A DNA stretch of 64,000 nucleotides from Micromonospora sp. LH3U1 (GCF_028475105.1 NZ_CP116936.1:4401501-4465500), one strand, 5' to 3'; counted from the stretch's first letter, positions 25,529 to 34,753 are shown. Translations and numbers: made by a program. The notes: generated by a model not told the origin, from the letters alone.

Positions 25529-26602
25529 ATGCTCGACAGAAGCAGCACGACTCGGCGACCCCGGGTGGCGAGGGCACTGATCGCGGCAGGCGCTGCGGCA
25601 GTGCTGGCGGCTGCCCCACTCGCGGCACCGGCGCCCGCTGGCGCCGCCGTCAGCAGGGCCGAACTCGCCCTCCGCTGGGCGCCCATCCACTACCAGGACG
25701 TCGATGCCACCGGCAGCCACGCTCTGGGCGGCCGATCGGACTACATCACCCAGGTCGACTTTGACGGCGACCTCAACGGACGCAACAACTGGGAACGGGC
25801 CGGCCAGGCTGGCGCTTCACTCGCCGCCCACGCCTACTACTCCGTCGTCGAGACGAGCACCCACTGGTACATCACGTACCTCTTCTTCCACCCTCGTGAC
25901 TGGACCGACCACCCGTTCTTCGAGACCGAGCACGAGAACGACGGCGAGGGTGCCCTGTTCGCGATCGAGCGTGACGGCTCGGCGTACGGCGTCCTGCGCT
26001 CGGCCGTCACCGTCGCGCACAGCGACTTCTACTCGTACACCCCGGCCGGCAGCACCTGGACCAGTGGCCGGGAGAGTGTCGACGGCACCCTGCAGTTCCA
26101 GGCGTCACCGCACGACACGTTCCAGCATCCGGTGACCGCACAGGAGGCTCAGGGCCACGGCCTGAAGGCATACCCACAGAACAACATCAACGGCGACGGC
26201 CTGGTCTACTACCCGTCGACCGTCGCCGAGACGCCGAGTGATGGCAACGACCGCGACGTGCGGTATCAGCTGATCGACATCTTCGCCGCCGGCGGCCTGT
26301 GGGCCCAGCGGTCCAACCCGAGCCTGTTCGCCAGCCTGGGCACGTTCGCCGGCGACACGACCGGCGACTGCGGCGTCGGCACCTGGAGTTGCTCGACCAA
26401 CTCGGCCAACGCACCCTGGGGCTGGGACGACGGCAACGACGTACCCGCGCGGGGCGAGATCGCCAGCGACCCGGCGAAGCTGTCAGCCGACTACTTCACG
26501 GTGCCGGCCGGCCTGGCGCGTGCCTACAGCTACAACCCGTACGCCGGAGCGGCGGCAGCACTCGCCGAGGCGGCGAGGACCGCACCGCCGATCGTCGACT
26601 GA
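25529..26602 (+). CDS. Secreted protein of unknown function, Vps62/DUF946-like features
   Basis: A 357-residue protein with an N-terminal Arg-rich start, hydrophobic core and cleavage after PAGAA (about residue 40). The mature part begins with LALRWAPIHYQDVD, followed by YITQVDFDGDLNGRNNWE, WYITYLFFHPRDW and ETEHENDGEGALF. Acidic and His residues in HENDGEG could bind metal. The WAPI-HYQD opening and the acidic motif are reminiscent of Vps62-related proteins, but this is weak. Two Cys (DCGVGTWSC) lie near 290. ATG 25529 was chosen over an upstream ATG because GGGAG at 25518-25522 fits it. Confidence 0.7.
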   Translation: MLDRSSTTRRPRVARALIAAGAAAVLAAAPLAAPAPAGAAVSRAELALRWAPIHYQDVDATGSHALGGRSDYITQVDFDGDLNGRNNWERAGQAGASLAAHAYYSVVETSTHWYITYLFFHPRDWTDHPFFETEHENDGEGALFAIERDGSAYGVLRSAVTVAHSDFYSYTPAGSTWTSGRESVDGTLQFQASPHDTFQHPVTAQEAQGHGLKAYPQNNINGDGLVYYPSTVAETPSDGNDRDVRYQLIDIFAAGGLWAQRSNPSLFASLGTFAGDTTGDCGVGTWSCSTNSANAPWGWDDGNDVPARGEIASDPAKLSADYFTVPAGLARAYSYNPYAGAAAALAEAARTAPPIVD

Positions 26603-26620
26603 CCGGTCCGCTGCGGTCGT

Positions 26621-26671
26621 CTCCGTCTCCCCGGGCCGGATCTCCCGGGTCCTTTCACCGGGGAGACGGAG
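26621..26671. terminator. Long inverted repeat between convergent genes
   Basis: Perfect 14-bp arms (CTCCGTCTCCCCGG / CCGGGGAGACGGAG) with a 23-base loop. The right arm overlaps the 3' end of the AlkZ-like gene. Likely a bidirectional terminator. Confidence 0.6.
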
Positions 26672-27752
26672 CGACCCGCACCCGGTCGCTCTCGTCGTCG
26701 GAGAGGAACGACGCCAGTGCGCCCCCCTGCTCGGCGACGGCGGTGCGCTCGGCCCGGGAGAGACCCCGCAGTGGGCTGACGGTCACGGTGTTCGACTCGA
26801 CTCCCCAGGTCGCGGCGACGCGGCCGTCGACCAGCACCACACGCTCGCCGGCCACGGACAGGCCGCGATGGGCGTCGTCGATGATTCGGCTGCGGTCGTC
26901 GTAGCCGAGGATCGCGTTGTCGAACGCCGGCAGGAACCGCACCGGGGCGGGTGTCTCGGGGTCGGGGCGCGGTGCGTCGGGCAGGTCGATCAACGTCCGG
27001 CCGCGCTCGTCGCGGAAGGTGACCAACTCCTCGCGCATCGCGGCCACGGCGGCCGGCAAGCCGGCGAGGCCGCACCAGGCGCGCAGGTCGGCCGTGGCTG
27101 CCGGACCGAACGCGGCCAGATAGCGCCGGACGAGCACCTGGCCGACGGGGTCGGAACCCTCCGGGGCCGACCGGTCGATCTCCCGGCCCAACCAGACGGA
27201 GAGCAGGGCGTTGCGCACGCCCGCCTTCGTACGCCACACGCCGCGCGGCGGCAGTTGCGTCATCGGGAGGAGCGCGATCGCCATCTCGCCCAGCGCCCGG
27301 GGCCCCGCCGATGGCCAGCGCTCGCCGAGCGCCCGCCCGATCTCGGTCATCGAGCGGGGCTCACCGTCGGTCATCACCGACCGGCCTGCCGCGGCGAGTT
27401 CGTCGAGGTCCACTCCGTCGAGCTCGCTCCGGTAGACCCCGAGCACCCGTTGGCGCAGCATGGTGTCGTGGCGGGTTCGCCAGGCCATGGCGTCGGCGGC
27501 GGCGAGCAGATGGACGGTGCGGCGCATGAGGTGGGTCCGCACCACGTGTCGCTCGGTCAGCAGGCTCGAGAGCACCGCCGGGTCGAACGCGCGCAGCCGC
27601 GACCAGAGCCCGACGAACGGCTCCTGCGGCTCCTGGGCCTGTAGGCCGCCGAGGTGGGCGACCGCGTCGAGGACCGGCCGGTCGGCGCGTTCGAGCAACA
27701 TCTGCCGGGCGAGCGTCGCGCGGTTGAGCGCCCGGGTGTCGAGAACGGTCAT
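26655..27752 (-). CDS. AlkZ/YcaQ-like winged-helix DNA glycosylase
   Basis: A 365-residue protein of the HTH_42 family. The fingerprint Q-x-Q is present in HLGGLQAQEPQEPF (near residue 36), matching the catalytic motif of AlkZ, which unhooks azinomycin cross-links, and of YcaQ/AlkX, which removes alkylated bases. Further marks are HLMRRTVHLL near 75, a winged-helix region around 130-230 and VRFLPAFDNAILGYDDRSRI near 285. ATG 27752 was chosen: far longer in-frame readings on this strand run through the region opposite the carboxylase gene and are not credible. Many actinomycetes carry such genes for self-protection. There is no genotoxin cluster here, so general alkylation repair is the cautious reading. 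Confidence 0.85.
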   Translation of the reverse strand: MTVLDTRALNRATLARQMLLERADRPVLDAVAHLGGLQAQEPQEPFVGLWSRLRAFDPAVLSSLLTERHVVRTHLMRRTVHLLAAADAMAWRTRHDTMLRQRVLGVYRSELDGVDLDELAAAGRSVMTDGEPRSMTEIGRALGERWPSAGPRALGEMAIALLPMTQLPPRGVWRTKAGVRNALLSVWLGREIDRSAPEGSDPVGQVLVRRYLAAFGPAATADLRAWCGLAGLPAAVAAMREELVTFRDERGRTLIDLPDAPRPDPETPAPVRFLPAFDNAILGYDDRSRIIDDAHRGLSVAGERVVLVDGRVAATWGVESNTVTVSPLRGLSRAERTAVAEQGGALASFLSDDESDRVRVAPSPR

Positions 27753-28214
27753 CGGGTCCTTCCGGTCGTCCCCATTGTCTGGCACGGGGCGACAGTTGCA
27801 GTCGAAGCGGCCAGGCGGTGGCCGCTTCAGCTGAGCAACATGTGCGCCAGGCGGGGCGAATCCGTGCTCGGTCGACCGATCAGTGACGGCCCACGAAGAT
27901 GCCGATGCCGTTGGCGACCGCTCGCTCCGTACCGTTGGACGGGTTGTTGCGGGGCGGTGGCTGCGGCCTACCCTGGCTCCCGTACGGCGACTGTGCTCGA
28001 GCCAGGTGACGCCGGTGCGTCGACGTCGGAAACCGGGCAAGATCCGGTCGCCGCGCGCGATAGCCAAAAACTTTTGTGCACTTCCTACAACTGAGGGACG
28101 GTTGGTTCGGTGGTTGCGCCATAGCGCTGGCAGCCGCCAGACGGAAAGGTGATCACTGCTGGGAGCCGTCGTCTCCCGGCACGCAGGTCGAGGTCTAGCT
28201 AAGGGGTCAGTCGG
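27753..28214. promoter_or_regulatory. Divergent intergenic region upstream of the carboxylase
   Basis: 462 bases between the AlkZ-like gene and the carboxylase. AT-richer sequence around 28068-28092 may contain the carboxylase promoter. Small frames on both strands here lack convincing codon bias or a ribosome-binding site. Nothing else recognised. Confidence 0.25.
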
Positions 28215-31200
28215 GTGTTCAACCGTGTCGCCATCGTCAACCGTGGTGAAGCCGCCATGCGGCTCATCCACGCGGTCCGCGAGTTGGCCGCGGAGACCGG
28301 CATCCAGATCGAGACCGTCGCTCTCTACACCGACGTCGACCGCACCGCCACCTTCGTCCGCGAAGCGGACATCGCCTACGATCTCGGGCCGGCATCGGCC
28401 CGCCCGTACCTCAACCTGGCGGTGCTGGAGCGCGCCCTGACCGAGACCGGGGCCGACGCCGCCTGGGTCGGCTGGGGTTTCGTCGCCGAGGACCCGGCGT
28501 TCGCCGAGCTGTGCGAGAAGATCGGTGTCACGTTCGTCGGGCCGAGCGCGGACGCCATGCGCCAACTCGGTGACAAGATCGGCTCGAAGCTCATCGCCGA
28601 GAAGGTCGGCGTGCCGGTCGCGCCGTGGAGCCGCGGTGCCGTCGAAACCCTGGACGCCGCCAGGGCCTCGGCGGCCGAGGTCGGCTACCCGCTCATGCTG
28701 AAGGCGACCGCGGGCGGTGGCGGGCGCGGCATCCGTGTGGTCAGGAACGAGGCCGAACTCGTCGACGCCTACGAGCGCACCAGCCAGGAGGCGGCGCGGG
28801 CGTTCGGCAGCGGCATCGTGTTCCTGGAGCGCCTGGTCACCGGGGCCCGGCACGTCGAGGTCCAGGTGATCGCCGACGGGCAGGGCACCGCGTGGGCGCT
28901 CGGCGTCCGCGACTGCTCGGTGCAGCGACGTAACCAGAAGGTCATCGAGGAGTCCGCGTCGCCGGTGCTCAACCCGGCGCAGACCGCCGAGCTCAAGACG
29001 TCGGCCGAGCGGCTGGCCCTGGCAGTGGGCTACCGCGGTGCGGCGACCGTCGAGTTCCTGTACCACCCCGGCGATCGACTGTTCGCGTTCCTCGAGGTCA
29101 ACACCCGCCTGCAGGTCGAGCACCCGATCACCGAGTTGACCACCGGGTTCGACCTGGTCAAGGCACAACTGCACGTCGCAGCGGGCGGGCGGCTCGACGG
29201 TGAACCGCCGCTGGAACGCGGGCACGCCATCGAGGCCCGGCTGAACGCCGAGGATCCCGACCGCGACTTCGCGCCGTCGCCGGGCCGCATCGCGCGACTG
29301 GACCTGCCCAGCGGCCCGGGCATCCGGGTGGACACCGGCGTCAGCGAGGGCGACACCATCCCGGCCGACTTCGACTCGATGATCGCGAAGATCATCGCGT
29401 ATGGCCGTGATCGCGACGAGGCGCTCGGCAAGCTGCGTCGAGCGATGGCGAACACCACGGTGATCATCGAGGGCGGGGCGACGAACAAGAGCTTCGTGCT
29501 CGACCTGCTCGACCAGCCCGAGGTGATCGACGCCAGCGCGGACACCGGCTGGATCGACCGCGTCCGCGGCGAGGGCCGACTCGTCACGCACCGCCACTCC
29601 GCCGTCGCGCTGGCGGCCGCCGCCATCGAGGCGTACGAGGAGGAGGAGCGCGTCGAGCGGCAGCGGCTGCTGTCGACGGCGTCCGGCGGGCGCCCGCAGG
29701 TCCAGCACTCCAGCGGCCGACCGTTGGACCTCAAGCTGCGCGGTGCCGACTACCGCACGCGGGTCGCGCGGGTCGGCGCTCACCGGTTCCGCGTCAGCAT
29801 CGAGGCGGGTGCCGTCGTGCGTACCGCCGACGTCGATCTCGACCGCTTCGACCGGCACACCGGCCAGATCGTCGTCAACGGCATCCGGTACCGCCTGCTC
29901 ACCGGCACGTACGGGCCGACCCATCTGGTCGAGGTGGACGGCGTGACGCACCGGGTCAGCCGTGACGAGGGTGGCGTCCTCCGCTCCCCGATGCCCGCGC
30001 TGGTCGTCGCCACTCCGCTGGAGGTCGGCGCCGAGGTCGAGGCGGGCGCACCGGTGCTGGTGCTGGAAGCGATGAAGATGGAGACGGTGCTGCGTGCGCC
30101 GTTCAAAGCGCGGCTGAAGGAGTGCGCCGTCTCCGTGGGCAGCCAGGTGGAGGCGGGTGCGCCGCTGTTGCGGCTGGAGCCGCTCGCCGACGAGGCCGAC
30201 GAGACCGCGGACGACCCGGCCGTCGAAACGGTCGAACTGGACCTACCCACCGCCGCCGAGCTCATCCCGGCGTACGCGCGCAGCAGGCGCGGTCAGGAGG
30301 ACCTGCGCGGTCTGCTGCTCGGCTTCGACGTCGACCCGCACGACGACCGTCGGGTGCTCGACGGCTACCTCACCGCGCGGCGGGCTGCCACCGAGGCCGG
30401 GCAGCGACCACTGGCCGCCGAACTCGACCTCATCGAGGTGTTCGCCGACCTCGCCGAGCTGAGCCGCAACCGGCCGACGGGCGAGGACGGCGGGGCCTCG
30501 CACGCCCACAGCGCCCGGGAGTACTTCCACACCTACCTGCAGAGCCTCGACGTCGAGCGGGCCGGGCTGCCGGATGCCTTCCAGACCAAGCTCGCCAAGG
30601 CCCTCGGCCAGTACGGCGTCACCGACCTGGAGCGCTCCCCCGCCCTCGAAGCCGCCGTCTTCCGGATCTTCCTCGCCCAGCAACGCGCGTCCGCCGACGC
30701 CACGGTCATCGCGACGTTGCTGCGCGCGTGGCTGCGGGAGACCCCGCCGGACGAGACGCTGCGCGAGCCGGCCGGCCTCGCGCTGGAGCGGCTGATCGCC
30801 GCGACGCAGGTCCGCTTCCCCGCGGTCGCCGACCTCGCCCGTGGCGTGGTGTTCGCCTGGTTCGCCCAGCCGCTGCTGCGCCGCAACCGGGCCCGCGTCT
30901 ACGCCGAGGTCCGTGGGCACCTACGGCACCTGGACGCCCACCCGGACGCGGCGGACCGCGCCGAGCGCATCGCCGAGATGGTACGCAGCACCGAACCACT
31001 GGTCCGGCTGCTCGGGCAGCGGCTCGTCCGCGACCACCTCGACAACGCGGTCATGCTGGAGGTGCTGACCCGGCGCTACTACGGCAACAAGGCCCTCACC
31101 AGCGTACGCACCAACGAGGTCGCGGGCTGCACGTTCGTGGTCGCCGAGCGGGCCGACTCGAGTGTGGTCTCCGCCGCCGTGAGCTTCGACGCGCTGGGCA

Positions 31201-33677
31201 GCGCCCTGCGCGGGCTGGCCGAGCTGGCCGGCGGCGAGGACTCCGTCGACGCCGACATCTACCTCGGCTGGGAGAACCAACCGGGGGACTTCGACGCGAT
31301 GGCGGCCGCGCTGGCCGAGGTCATCTCCGCGCACCCGCTGCCGCCCCAGGTTCGCCGGGTCACCACCACCGTCGCGGGTCGCGGTGGCGCGGTGATGCAC
31401 CACCACTTCACCTTCCGCCCATCGGGCACTCAGCTGAGCGAGGACCGGCTGATCCGCGGCCTGCACCCGTACATCGCGCAGCGGATGCAGCTGGAGCGGC
31501 TGCACAAGTTCGACCTGACCCGGCTGCCGTCGTCCGACGAGGAGGTCTACCTCTTCCAGTGCGTGGCGCGGGAAAACCGGGCGGACGAGCGCCTCGTCGC
31601 GTTCGCGCAGGTGCGTGACCTGACCGAGCTTCGCGAGCAGGACGGCCGCCTGGTCGCGCTGCCGACGACCGAGGACGCCATCGCCGCCTGCCTCGACTCG
31701 ATCCGCCGCGCCCAGTCGCGGCGACCGTCGAAGACGCGCTTCAACACCAACCGGATCGTGGTCTACGTCTGGCCGCCGAGCGAGCTCACCCGCGAGGAGA
31801 TGGAGATGATCGCCGGGCGCGTACGCCCGACGACAGTGGGCGCCGGGCTGGAGGAGATCCTGTTCATCGCGCGGCAGCGCGACCGCCGGACCGGCGAGCT
31901 GACCAAGATCGCCGTACGGATCTCGTTCGACGCCTCGGGCGGCGCCGAGCTGGCCGTCGGTGAGCCGCCGGTCGAGCCGGTAGAGCCGCTCGACGAGTAC
32001 CGGCTGAAGGTGCTGCGCGCGAGCAGCCGCAACACCGTGTACCCGTACGAGCTGAGCGACCGGCTCGGTGACTTCGTCGAGCACGACCTCGACGACGCCC
32101 ACGCGCTGGTGCCGGTGGACCGGCCGAAGGGCCGCAACCGCGCCGCGATCGTCGCAGGGGTGGTCACCACGCCGACCGAGCGGCATCCGCAGGGTGTCAA
32201 CCGGGTGGTGCTGCTCGGCGACCCGACGAAATCGTTGGGCGCCCTGTCGGAGCCGGAGTGCCGGCGCGTTATCGCCGCACTGGACCTGGCCGAGCAGATG
32301 CGGGTGCCGCTGGAGTGGTGGTCGCTGTCCTCCGGAGCCCGGATCTCCATGACCACGGGCACGGAGAACATGGACTGGGTGGCCGCCGCTCTCAAGCGGA
32401 TCGTCGAGTTCACCCAGGACGGCGGTGAGATCAACATCGTGGTCGCAGGCATCAACGTCGGCGCGCAGCCGTACTGGAACGCCGAGGCGACGATGCTGAT
32501 GCACACCAAGGGCATCCTGGTGATGACGCCGGACTCGACGATGGTGCTCACCGGCAAGCAGGCGCTCGACTTCTCCGGCGGGGTGTCCGCCGAGGACAAC
32601 TTCGGCATCGGCGGCTACGACCGGGTGATGGGGCCGAACGGGCAGGCGCAGTACTGGGCGCCGAACCTGACCGCCGCGCAGGACGTGCTGATGTCCCACT
32701 ACGACCACACGTACGTCGCGCCCGGTGAGGACGCACCGCGGCGGGCGGTCACCACCGACCCCACGGACCGCGACATCTCGACCTTCCCGCACGACGTGGC
32801 GGGCAGCGCCTTCAGCACCGTCGGCGAGATCTTCTCCGCCGAGGCCAACCCCGACCGCAAGAAGCCGTTCGACATCCGGACGGTGATGCGGGCGCTGTCC
32901 GACCAGGACCACCCGGTGCTGGAACGCTGGGCGGGTATGGCCGACGCGGAGACCTCGGTCGTGCAGGACGTCCACCTCGGCGGCATCCCGGTGTGTCTGC
33001 TCGGTATCGAGTCACGGTCGGTGCCGCGGCGCGGCTTCCCGCCCACCGACGGCCCGGACACGTACACGGCCGGCACGCTGTTCCCGATGTCGTCGAAGAA
33101 AGCCGCGCGGGCGATCAACGCGGCCAGCGGCAACCGGCCGCTGGTGGTGCTGGCCAACCTGTCGGGCTTCGACGGCTCACCGGAGTCGATGCGCAAGCTG
33201 CAGTTGGAGTACGGCGCCGAGATCGGCCGGGCCATCGTCAACTTCCGCGGGCCCATCGTCTTCTGCGTGATCTCGCGCTACCACGGCGGCGCGTTCGTGG
33301 TGTTCTCGAAGGCGCTGAACCCCACCATGACCGTGCTCGCGCTGGAAGGCTCGTACGCCTCGGTGCTCGGCGGCGCCCCGGCCGCCGCGGTGGTGTTCAC
33401 GGCCGACGTCAACACCCGTGCGGCGACCGACCCGCGGGTGCGGGAGCTGGAGGCCCGCGTGGCGGCTTCGGCCGGCACCGAACGCGCCGCGTTGACCGCG
33501 GAACTCGACGAGCTGCGCTCGGCGGTACGCGCGGAGAAGGTCAGCGAAGTCGCCGCGGAGTTCGACCGGGTGCACAACATCCACCGTGCGGTCGAGGTCG
33601 GCTCGGTGGACGCGGTCATCCGCGCCGCCGAACTGCGTCCGCGCATCATCGACGCCATCGAGGCCCGCCTGGGTTAA
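28215..33677 (+). CDS. Single-chain multidomain acyl-CoA carboxylase (BC-BCCP-central-CT)
   Basis: A 1820-residue biotin enzyme carrying both half-reactions. The biotin carboxylase (about 1-450) has GGGGRGIRV near 166 and the substrate loop EVNTRLQVEHP near 294. The carrier domain (about 585-660) has the biotinylation motif EAMKMET with Lys near 621. A long central region (about 670-1270) resembles the non-catalytic core of eukaryotic acetyl-CoA carboxylase. The carboxyltransferase follows (about 1275-1820): the N-lobe contains AGINVGAQPYWNAEA and the C-lobe RKKPFDIRTVMRAL and LANLSGFDGSPESM. Bacterial enzymes normally split these domains, and the known single-chain long-chain acyl-CoA carboxylases are about 1000 residues. 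GTG 28215 follows AAGGGG. The acyl-CoA substrate is not evident from sequence. Confidence 0.93.
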   Translation: MFNRVAIVNRGEAAMRLIHAVRELAAETGIQIETVALYTDVDRTATFVREADIAYDLGPASARPYLNLAVLERALTETGADAAWVGWGFVAEDPAFAELCEKIGVTFVGPSADAMRQLGDKIGSKLIAEKVGVPVAPWSRGAVETLDAARASAAEVGYPLMLKATAGGGGRGIRVVRNEAELVDAYERTSQEAARAFGSGIVFLERLVTGARHVEVQVIADGQGTAWALGVRDCSVQRRNQKVIEESASPVLNPAQTAELKTSAERLALAVGYRGAATVEFLYHPGDRLFAFLEVNTRLQVEHPITELTTGFDLVKAQLHVAAGGRLDGEPPLERGHAIEARLNAEDPDRDFAPSPGRIARLDLPSGPGIRVDTGVSEGDTIPADFDSMIAKIIAYGRDRDEALGKLRRAMANTTVIIEGGATNKSFVLDLLDQPEVIDASADTGWIDRVRGEGRLVTHRHSAVALAAAAIEAYEEEERVERQRLLSTASGGRPQVQHSSGRPLDLKLRGADYRTRVARVGAHRFRVSIEAGAVVRTADVDLDRFDRHTGQIVVNGIRYRLLTGTYGPTHLVEVDGVTHRVSRDEGGVLRSPMPALVVATPLEVGAEVEAGAPVLVLEAMKMETVLRAPFKARLKECAVSVGSQVEAGAPLLRLEPLADEADETADDPAVETVELDLPTAAELIPAYARSRRGQEDLRGLLLGFDVDPHDDRRVLDGYLTARRAATEAGQRPLAAELDLIEVFADLAELSRNRPTGEDGGASHAHSAREYFHTYLQSLDVERAGLPDAFQTKLAKALGQYGVTDLERSPALEAAVFRIFLAQQRASADATVIATLLRAWLRETPPDETLREPAGLALERLIAATQVRFPAVADLARGVVFAWFAQPLLRRNRARVYAEVRGHLRHLDAHPDAADRAERIAEMVRSTEPLVRLLGQRLVRDHLDNAVMLEVLTRRYYGNKALTSVRTNEVAGCTFVVAERADSSVVSAAVSFDALGSALRGLAELAGGEDSVDADIYLGWENQPGDFDAMAAALAEVISAHPLPPQVRRVTTTVAGRGGAVMHHHFTFRPSGTQLSEDRLIRGLHPYIAQRMQLERLHKFDLTRLPSSDEEVYLFQCVARENRADERLVAFAQVRDLTELREQDGRLVALPTTEDAIAACLDSIRRAQSRRPSKTRFNTNRIVVYVWPPSELTREEMEMIAGRVRPTTVGAGLEEILFIARQRDRRTGELTKIAVRISFDASGGAELAVGEPPVEPVEPLDEYRLKVLRASSRNTVYPYELSDRLGDFVEHDLDDAHALVPVDRPKGRNRAAIVAGVVTTPTERHPQGVNRVVLLGDPTKSLGALSEPECRRVIAALDLAEQMRVPLEWWSLSSGARISMTTGTENMDWVAAALKRIVEFTQDGGEINIVVAGINVGAQPYWNAEATMLMHTKGILVMTPDSTMVLTGKQALDFSGGVSAEDNFGIGGYDRVMGPNGQAQYWAPNLTAAQDVLMSHYDHTYVAPGEDAPRRAVTTDPTDRDISTFPHDVAGSAFSTVGEIFSAEANPDRKKPFDIRTVMRALSDQDHPVLERWAGMADAETSVVQDVHLGGIPVCLLGIESRSVPRRGFPPTDGPDTYTAGTLFPMSSKKAARAINAASGNRPLVVLANLSGFDGSPESMRKLQLEYGAEIGRAIVNFRGPIVFCVISRYHGGAFVVFSKALNPTMTVLALEGSYASVLGGAPAAAVVFTADVNTRAATDPRVRELEARVAASAGTERAALTAELDELRSAVRAEKVSEVAAEFDRVHNIHRAVEVGSVDAVIRAAELRPRIIDAIEARLG

Positions 33678-33732
33678 AGCCGCCAAGGCCCCGCAACGTC
33701 AACACGACCCCCAAAACCCTGACCCCAACCCC

Positions 33733-33759
33733 GACCCCGGGCCCTCTGGGTCCGGGGTC
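33733..33759 (+). terminator. GC-rich terminator hairpin after the carboxylase
   Basis: A 12-bp stem (GACCCCGGGCCC / GGGTCCGGGGTC, one G-T pair) with a TCT loop, 56 bases after the carboxylase stop. Confidence 0.7.
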
Positions 33760-33765
33760 GGTCCA

Positions 33766-33836
33766 GCGATCTTGCAGGTTCGGTCGCCGTTTTGCGTGAC
33801 ATGCCCCTTAGGCCGGGGCAGAAAGTGCAAGATCGC
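33766..33836. repeat. Palindromic intergenic element with GCGATCTTGCA/TGCAAGATCGC ends
   Basis: Perfect 11-bp terminal inverted repeats 49 bases apart, enclosing a second hairpin TGCCCC/GGGGCA at 33802-33820. From general knowledge, elements with GATCTTGCA ends are common between genes in Micromonosporaceae; only this copy was noticed here. It may add transcription termination between the convergent genes. Confidence 0.55.
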
Positions 33837-33842
33837 GCAGGT

Positions 33843-33865
33843 GGGGGGTGGGGGTGGGGGTGGGG
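33843..33865 (+). other. Potential G-quadruplex sequence
   Basis: Four runs of 4-6 G separated by single T (G6-T-G5-T-G5-T-G4) directly next to the stop codon of the minus-strand peptidase gene. It fits the intramolecular quadruplex rule, with the G-rich strand on plus. Confidence 0.6.
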
Positions 33866-34753
33866 TTAGTTCCACTGGTTTTGGTTGAGGAAGCGGGCGA
33901 ACCCTCGCCATGAGTTCGGCCCCATCACCCCGTCGATCGGGCCGGTGTAGCCCCAGCCCGAGGCGAGCCGCTGGACCGCCTTCCAGGTGTTCGTCCCCGG
34001 CGCGCCGTCGATCGGGCCGGTGTAGCCGTAGTCGCGCATGCGCTGCTGTAGGGCGGCGTAGGTCCCCACACCGGGGACGCCGTCGATCGGGCCGGTGTAG
34101 CCGGAGGTGATCCGCAACCAGTTCTGCATCCGCTTGTAGAAGATGGCGCCCGGGATACCGTCCTGCTCGGTGGACGTCTTCGGCAGGCCGCCGCCACCCG
34201 GATTCTGGCCGATGTAGGTCAGCGGGTTGATGCGTACGCCGCTCGGGTTGATCATGTGCCAGTGCAGGTGCGGGCCCGTGGAGCTGCCGGATCCCGGTGC
34301 GCCCACCGCGCCACCGGACCGTCCGACGATCGCACCGGCGCCGACGGCGGTGCCGTTGGCCAGCAGGAACTGCGACAGGTGCAGGTACTGGCTGCGGTAG
34401 CCGTCCACGTGGTGGATCGTGACGGTGTGCCCGCCCGTACCGTTGTTCGGGATGTTCTGGATCGTGCCGGAACCGCAGGCCGGCAGGTTGGTGCCGACGC
34501 CCATTCCGAAGTCGATGCCGCCCAGCGAGCCGCTGTTGAGGTGGTCCTGCCAGGTTCCGGTGATCCGGTACCCGGCGAACGGGTTGTAGATCGCGGGCGC
34601 GGCGTGGGCGATCCCCGGCAGCCCGACGACGCCGCCGACGGCGAGGGCACCGGTGGTCAACGCGGTGCCGCGCAGCAATCTGCGACGGCTCAGCCCCGCC
34701 TGCGGCCGCTCCCCGTCGCTGCCACAGCAGGCAGGCAGGTGGTCGTGGTTCAT
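33866..34753 (-). CDS. Secreted M23-family endopeptidase with three peptidoglycan-binding-like repeats
   Basis: A 295-residue exported protein. The N-terminus carries SRRRLLRG plus a hydrophobic stretch, a likely Tat signal ending in AHAA near 51. The LytM/M23 domain (about 55-185) contains GGIDFGMGVG and the metal motif HLHWHM near 170; the usual first His in H-x-G-x-D is Gly here (LGGIDF), so the His of WQDHL a few residues earlier may replace it. Three 25-residue repeats follow (YTGPIDG units near 218, 243 and 268). Likely role: cutting peptidoglycan cross-bridges during growth. It is preceded on the same strand by the ECF sigma factor gene, 108 bases upstream. Start ATG 34753. Confidence 0.86.
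   Translation of the reverse strand: MNHDHLPACCGSDGERPQAGLSRRRLLRGTALTTGALAVGGVVGLPGIAHAAPAIYNPFAGYRITGTWQDHLNSGSLGGIDFGMGVGTNLPACGSGTIQNIPNNGTGGHTVTIHHVDGYRSQYLHLSQFLLANGTAVGAGAIVGRSGGAVGAPGSGSSTGPHLHWHMINPSGVRINPLTYIGQNPGGGGLPKTSTEQDGIPGAIFYKRMQNWLRITSGYTGPIDGVPGVGTYAALQQRMRDYGYTGPIDGAPGTNTWKAVQRLASGWGYTGPIDGVMGPNSWRGFARFLNQNQWN
33931..34102. repeat. Three coding repeats with exact 75-bp period
   Basis: A 22-base identical block starts at 33931, 34006 and 34081, encoding the YTGPIDG core of the three C-terminal repeats of the M23 protein. Perfect identity and spacing suggest recent duplication or gene conversion. Confidence 0.75.

Noticed and set aside
27880..28152. Small frames on both strands in the gap before the carboxylase
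   Set aside because: No ribosome-binding site, irregular third-position bias and no recognisable product.
27752..29951. Minus-strand extension of the AlkZ-like frame into the carboxylase region
   Set aside because: The extension is antisense to the biotin carboxylase, has no motifs, and the family N-terminus begins at the ATG at 27752.
30921..32975. 684-codon minus-strand frame opposite the carboxylase
   Set aside because: Shadow frame of the central and carboxyltransferase domains, rich in Arg, Val and His with no domain.
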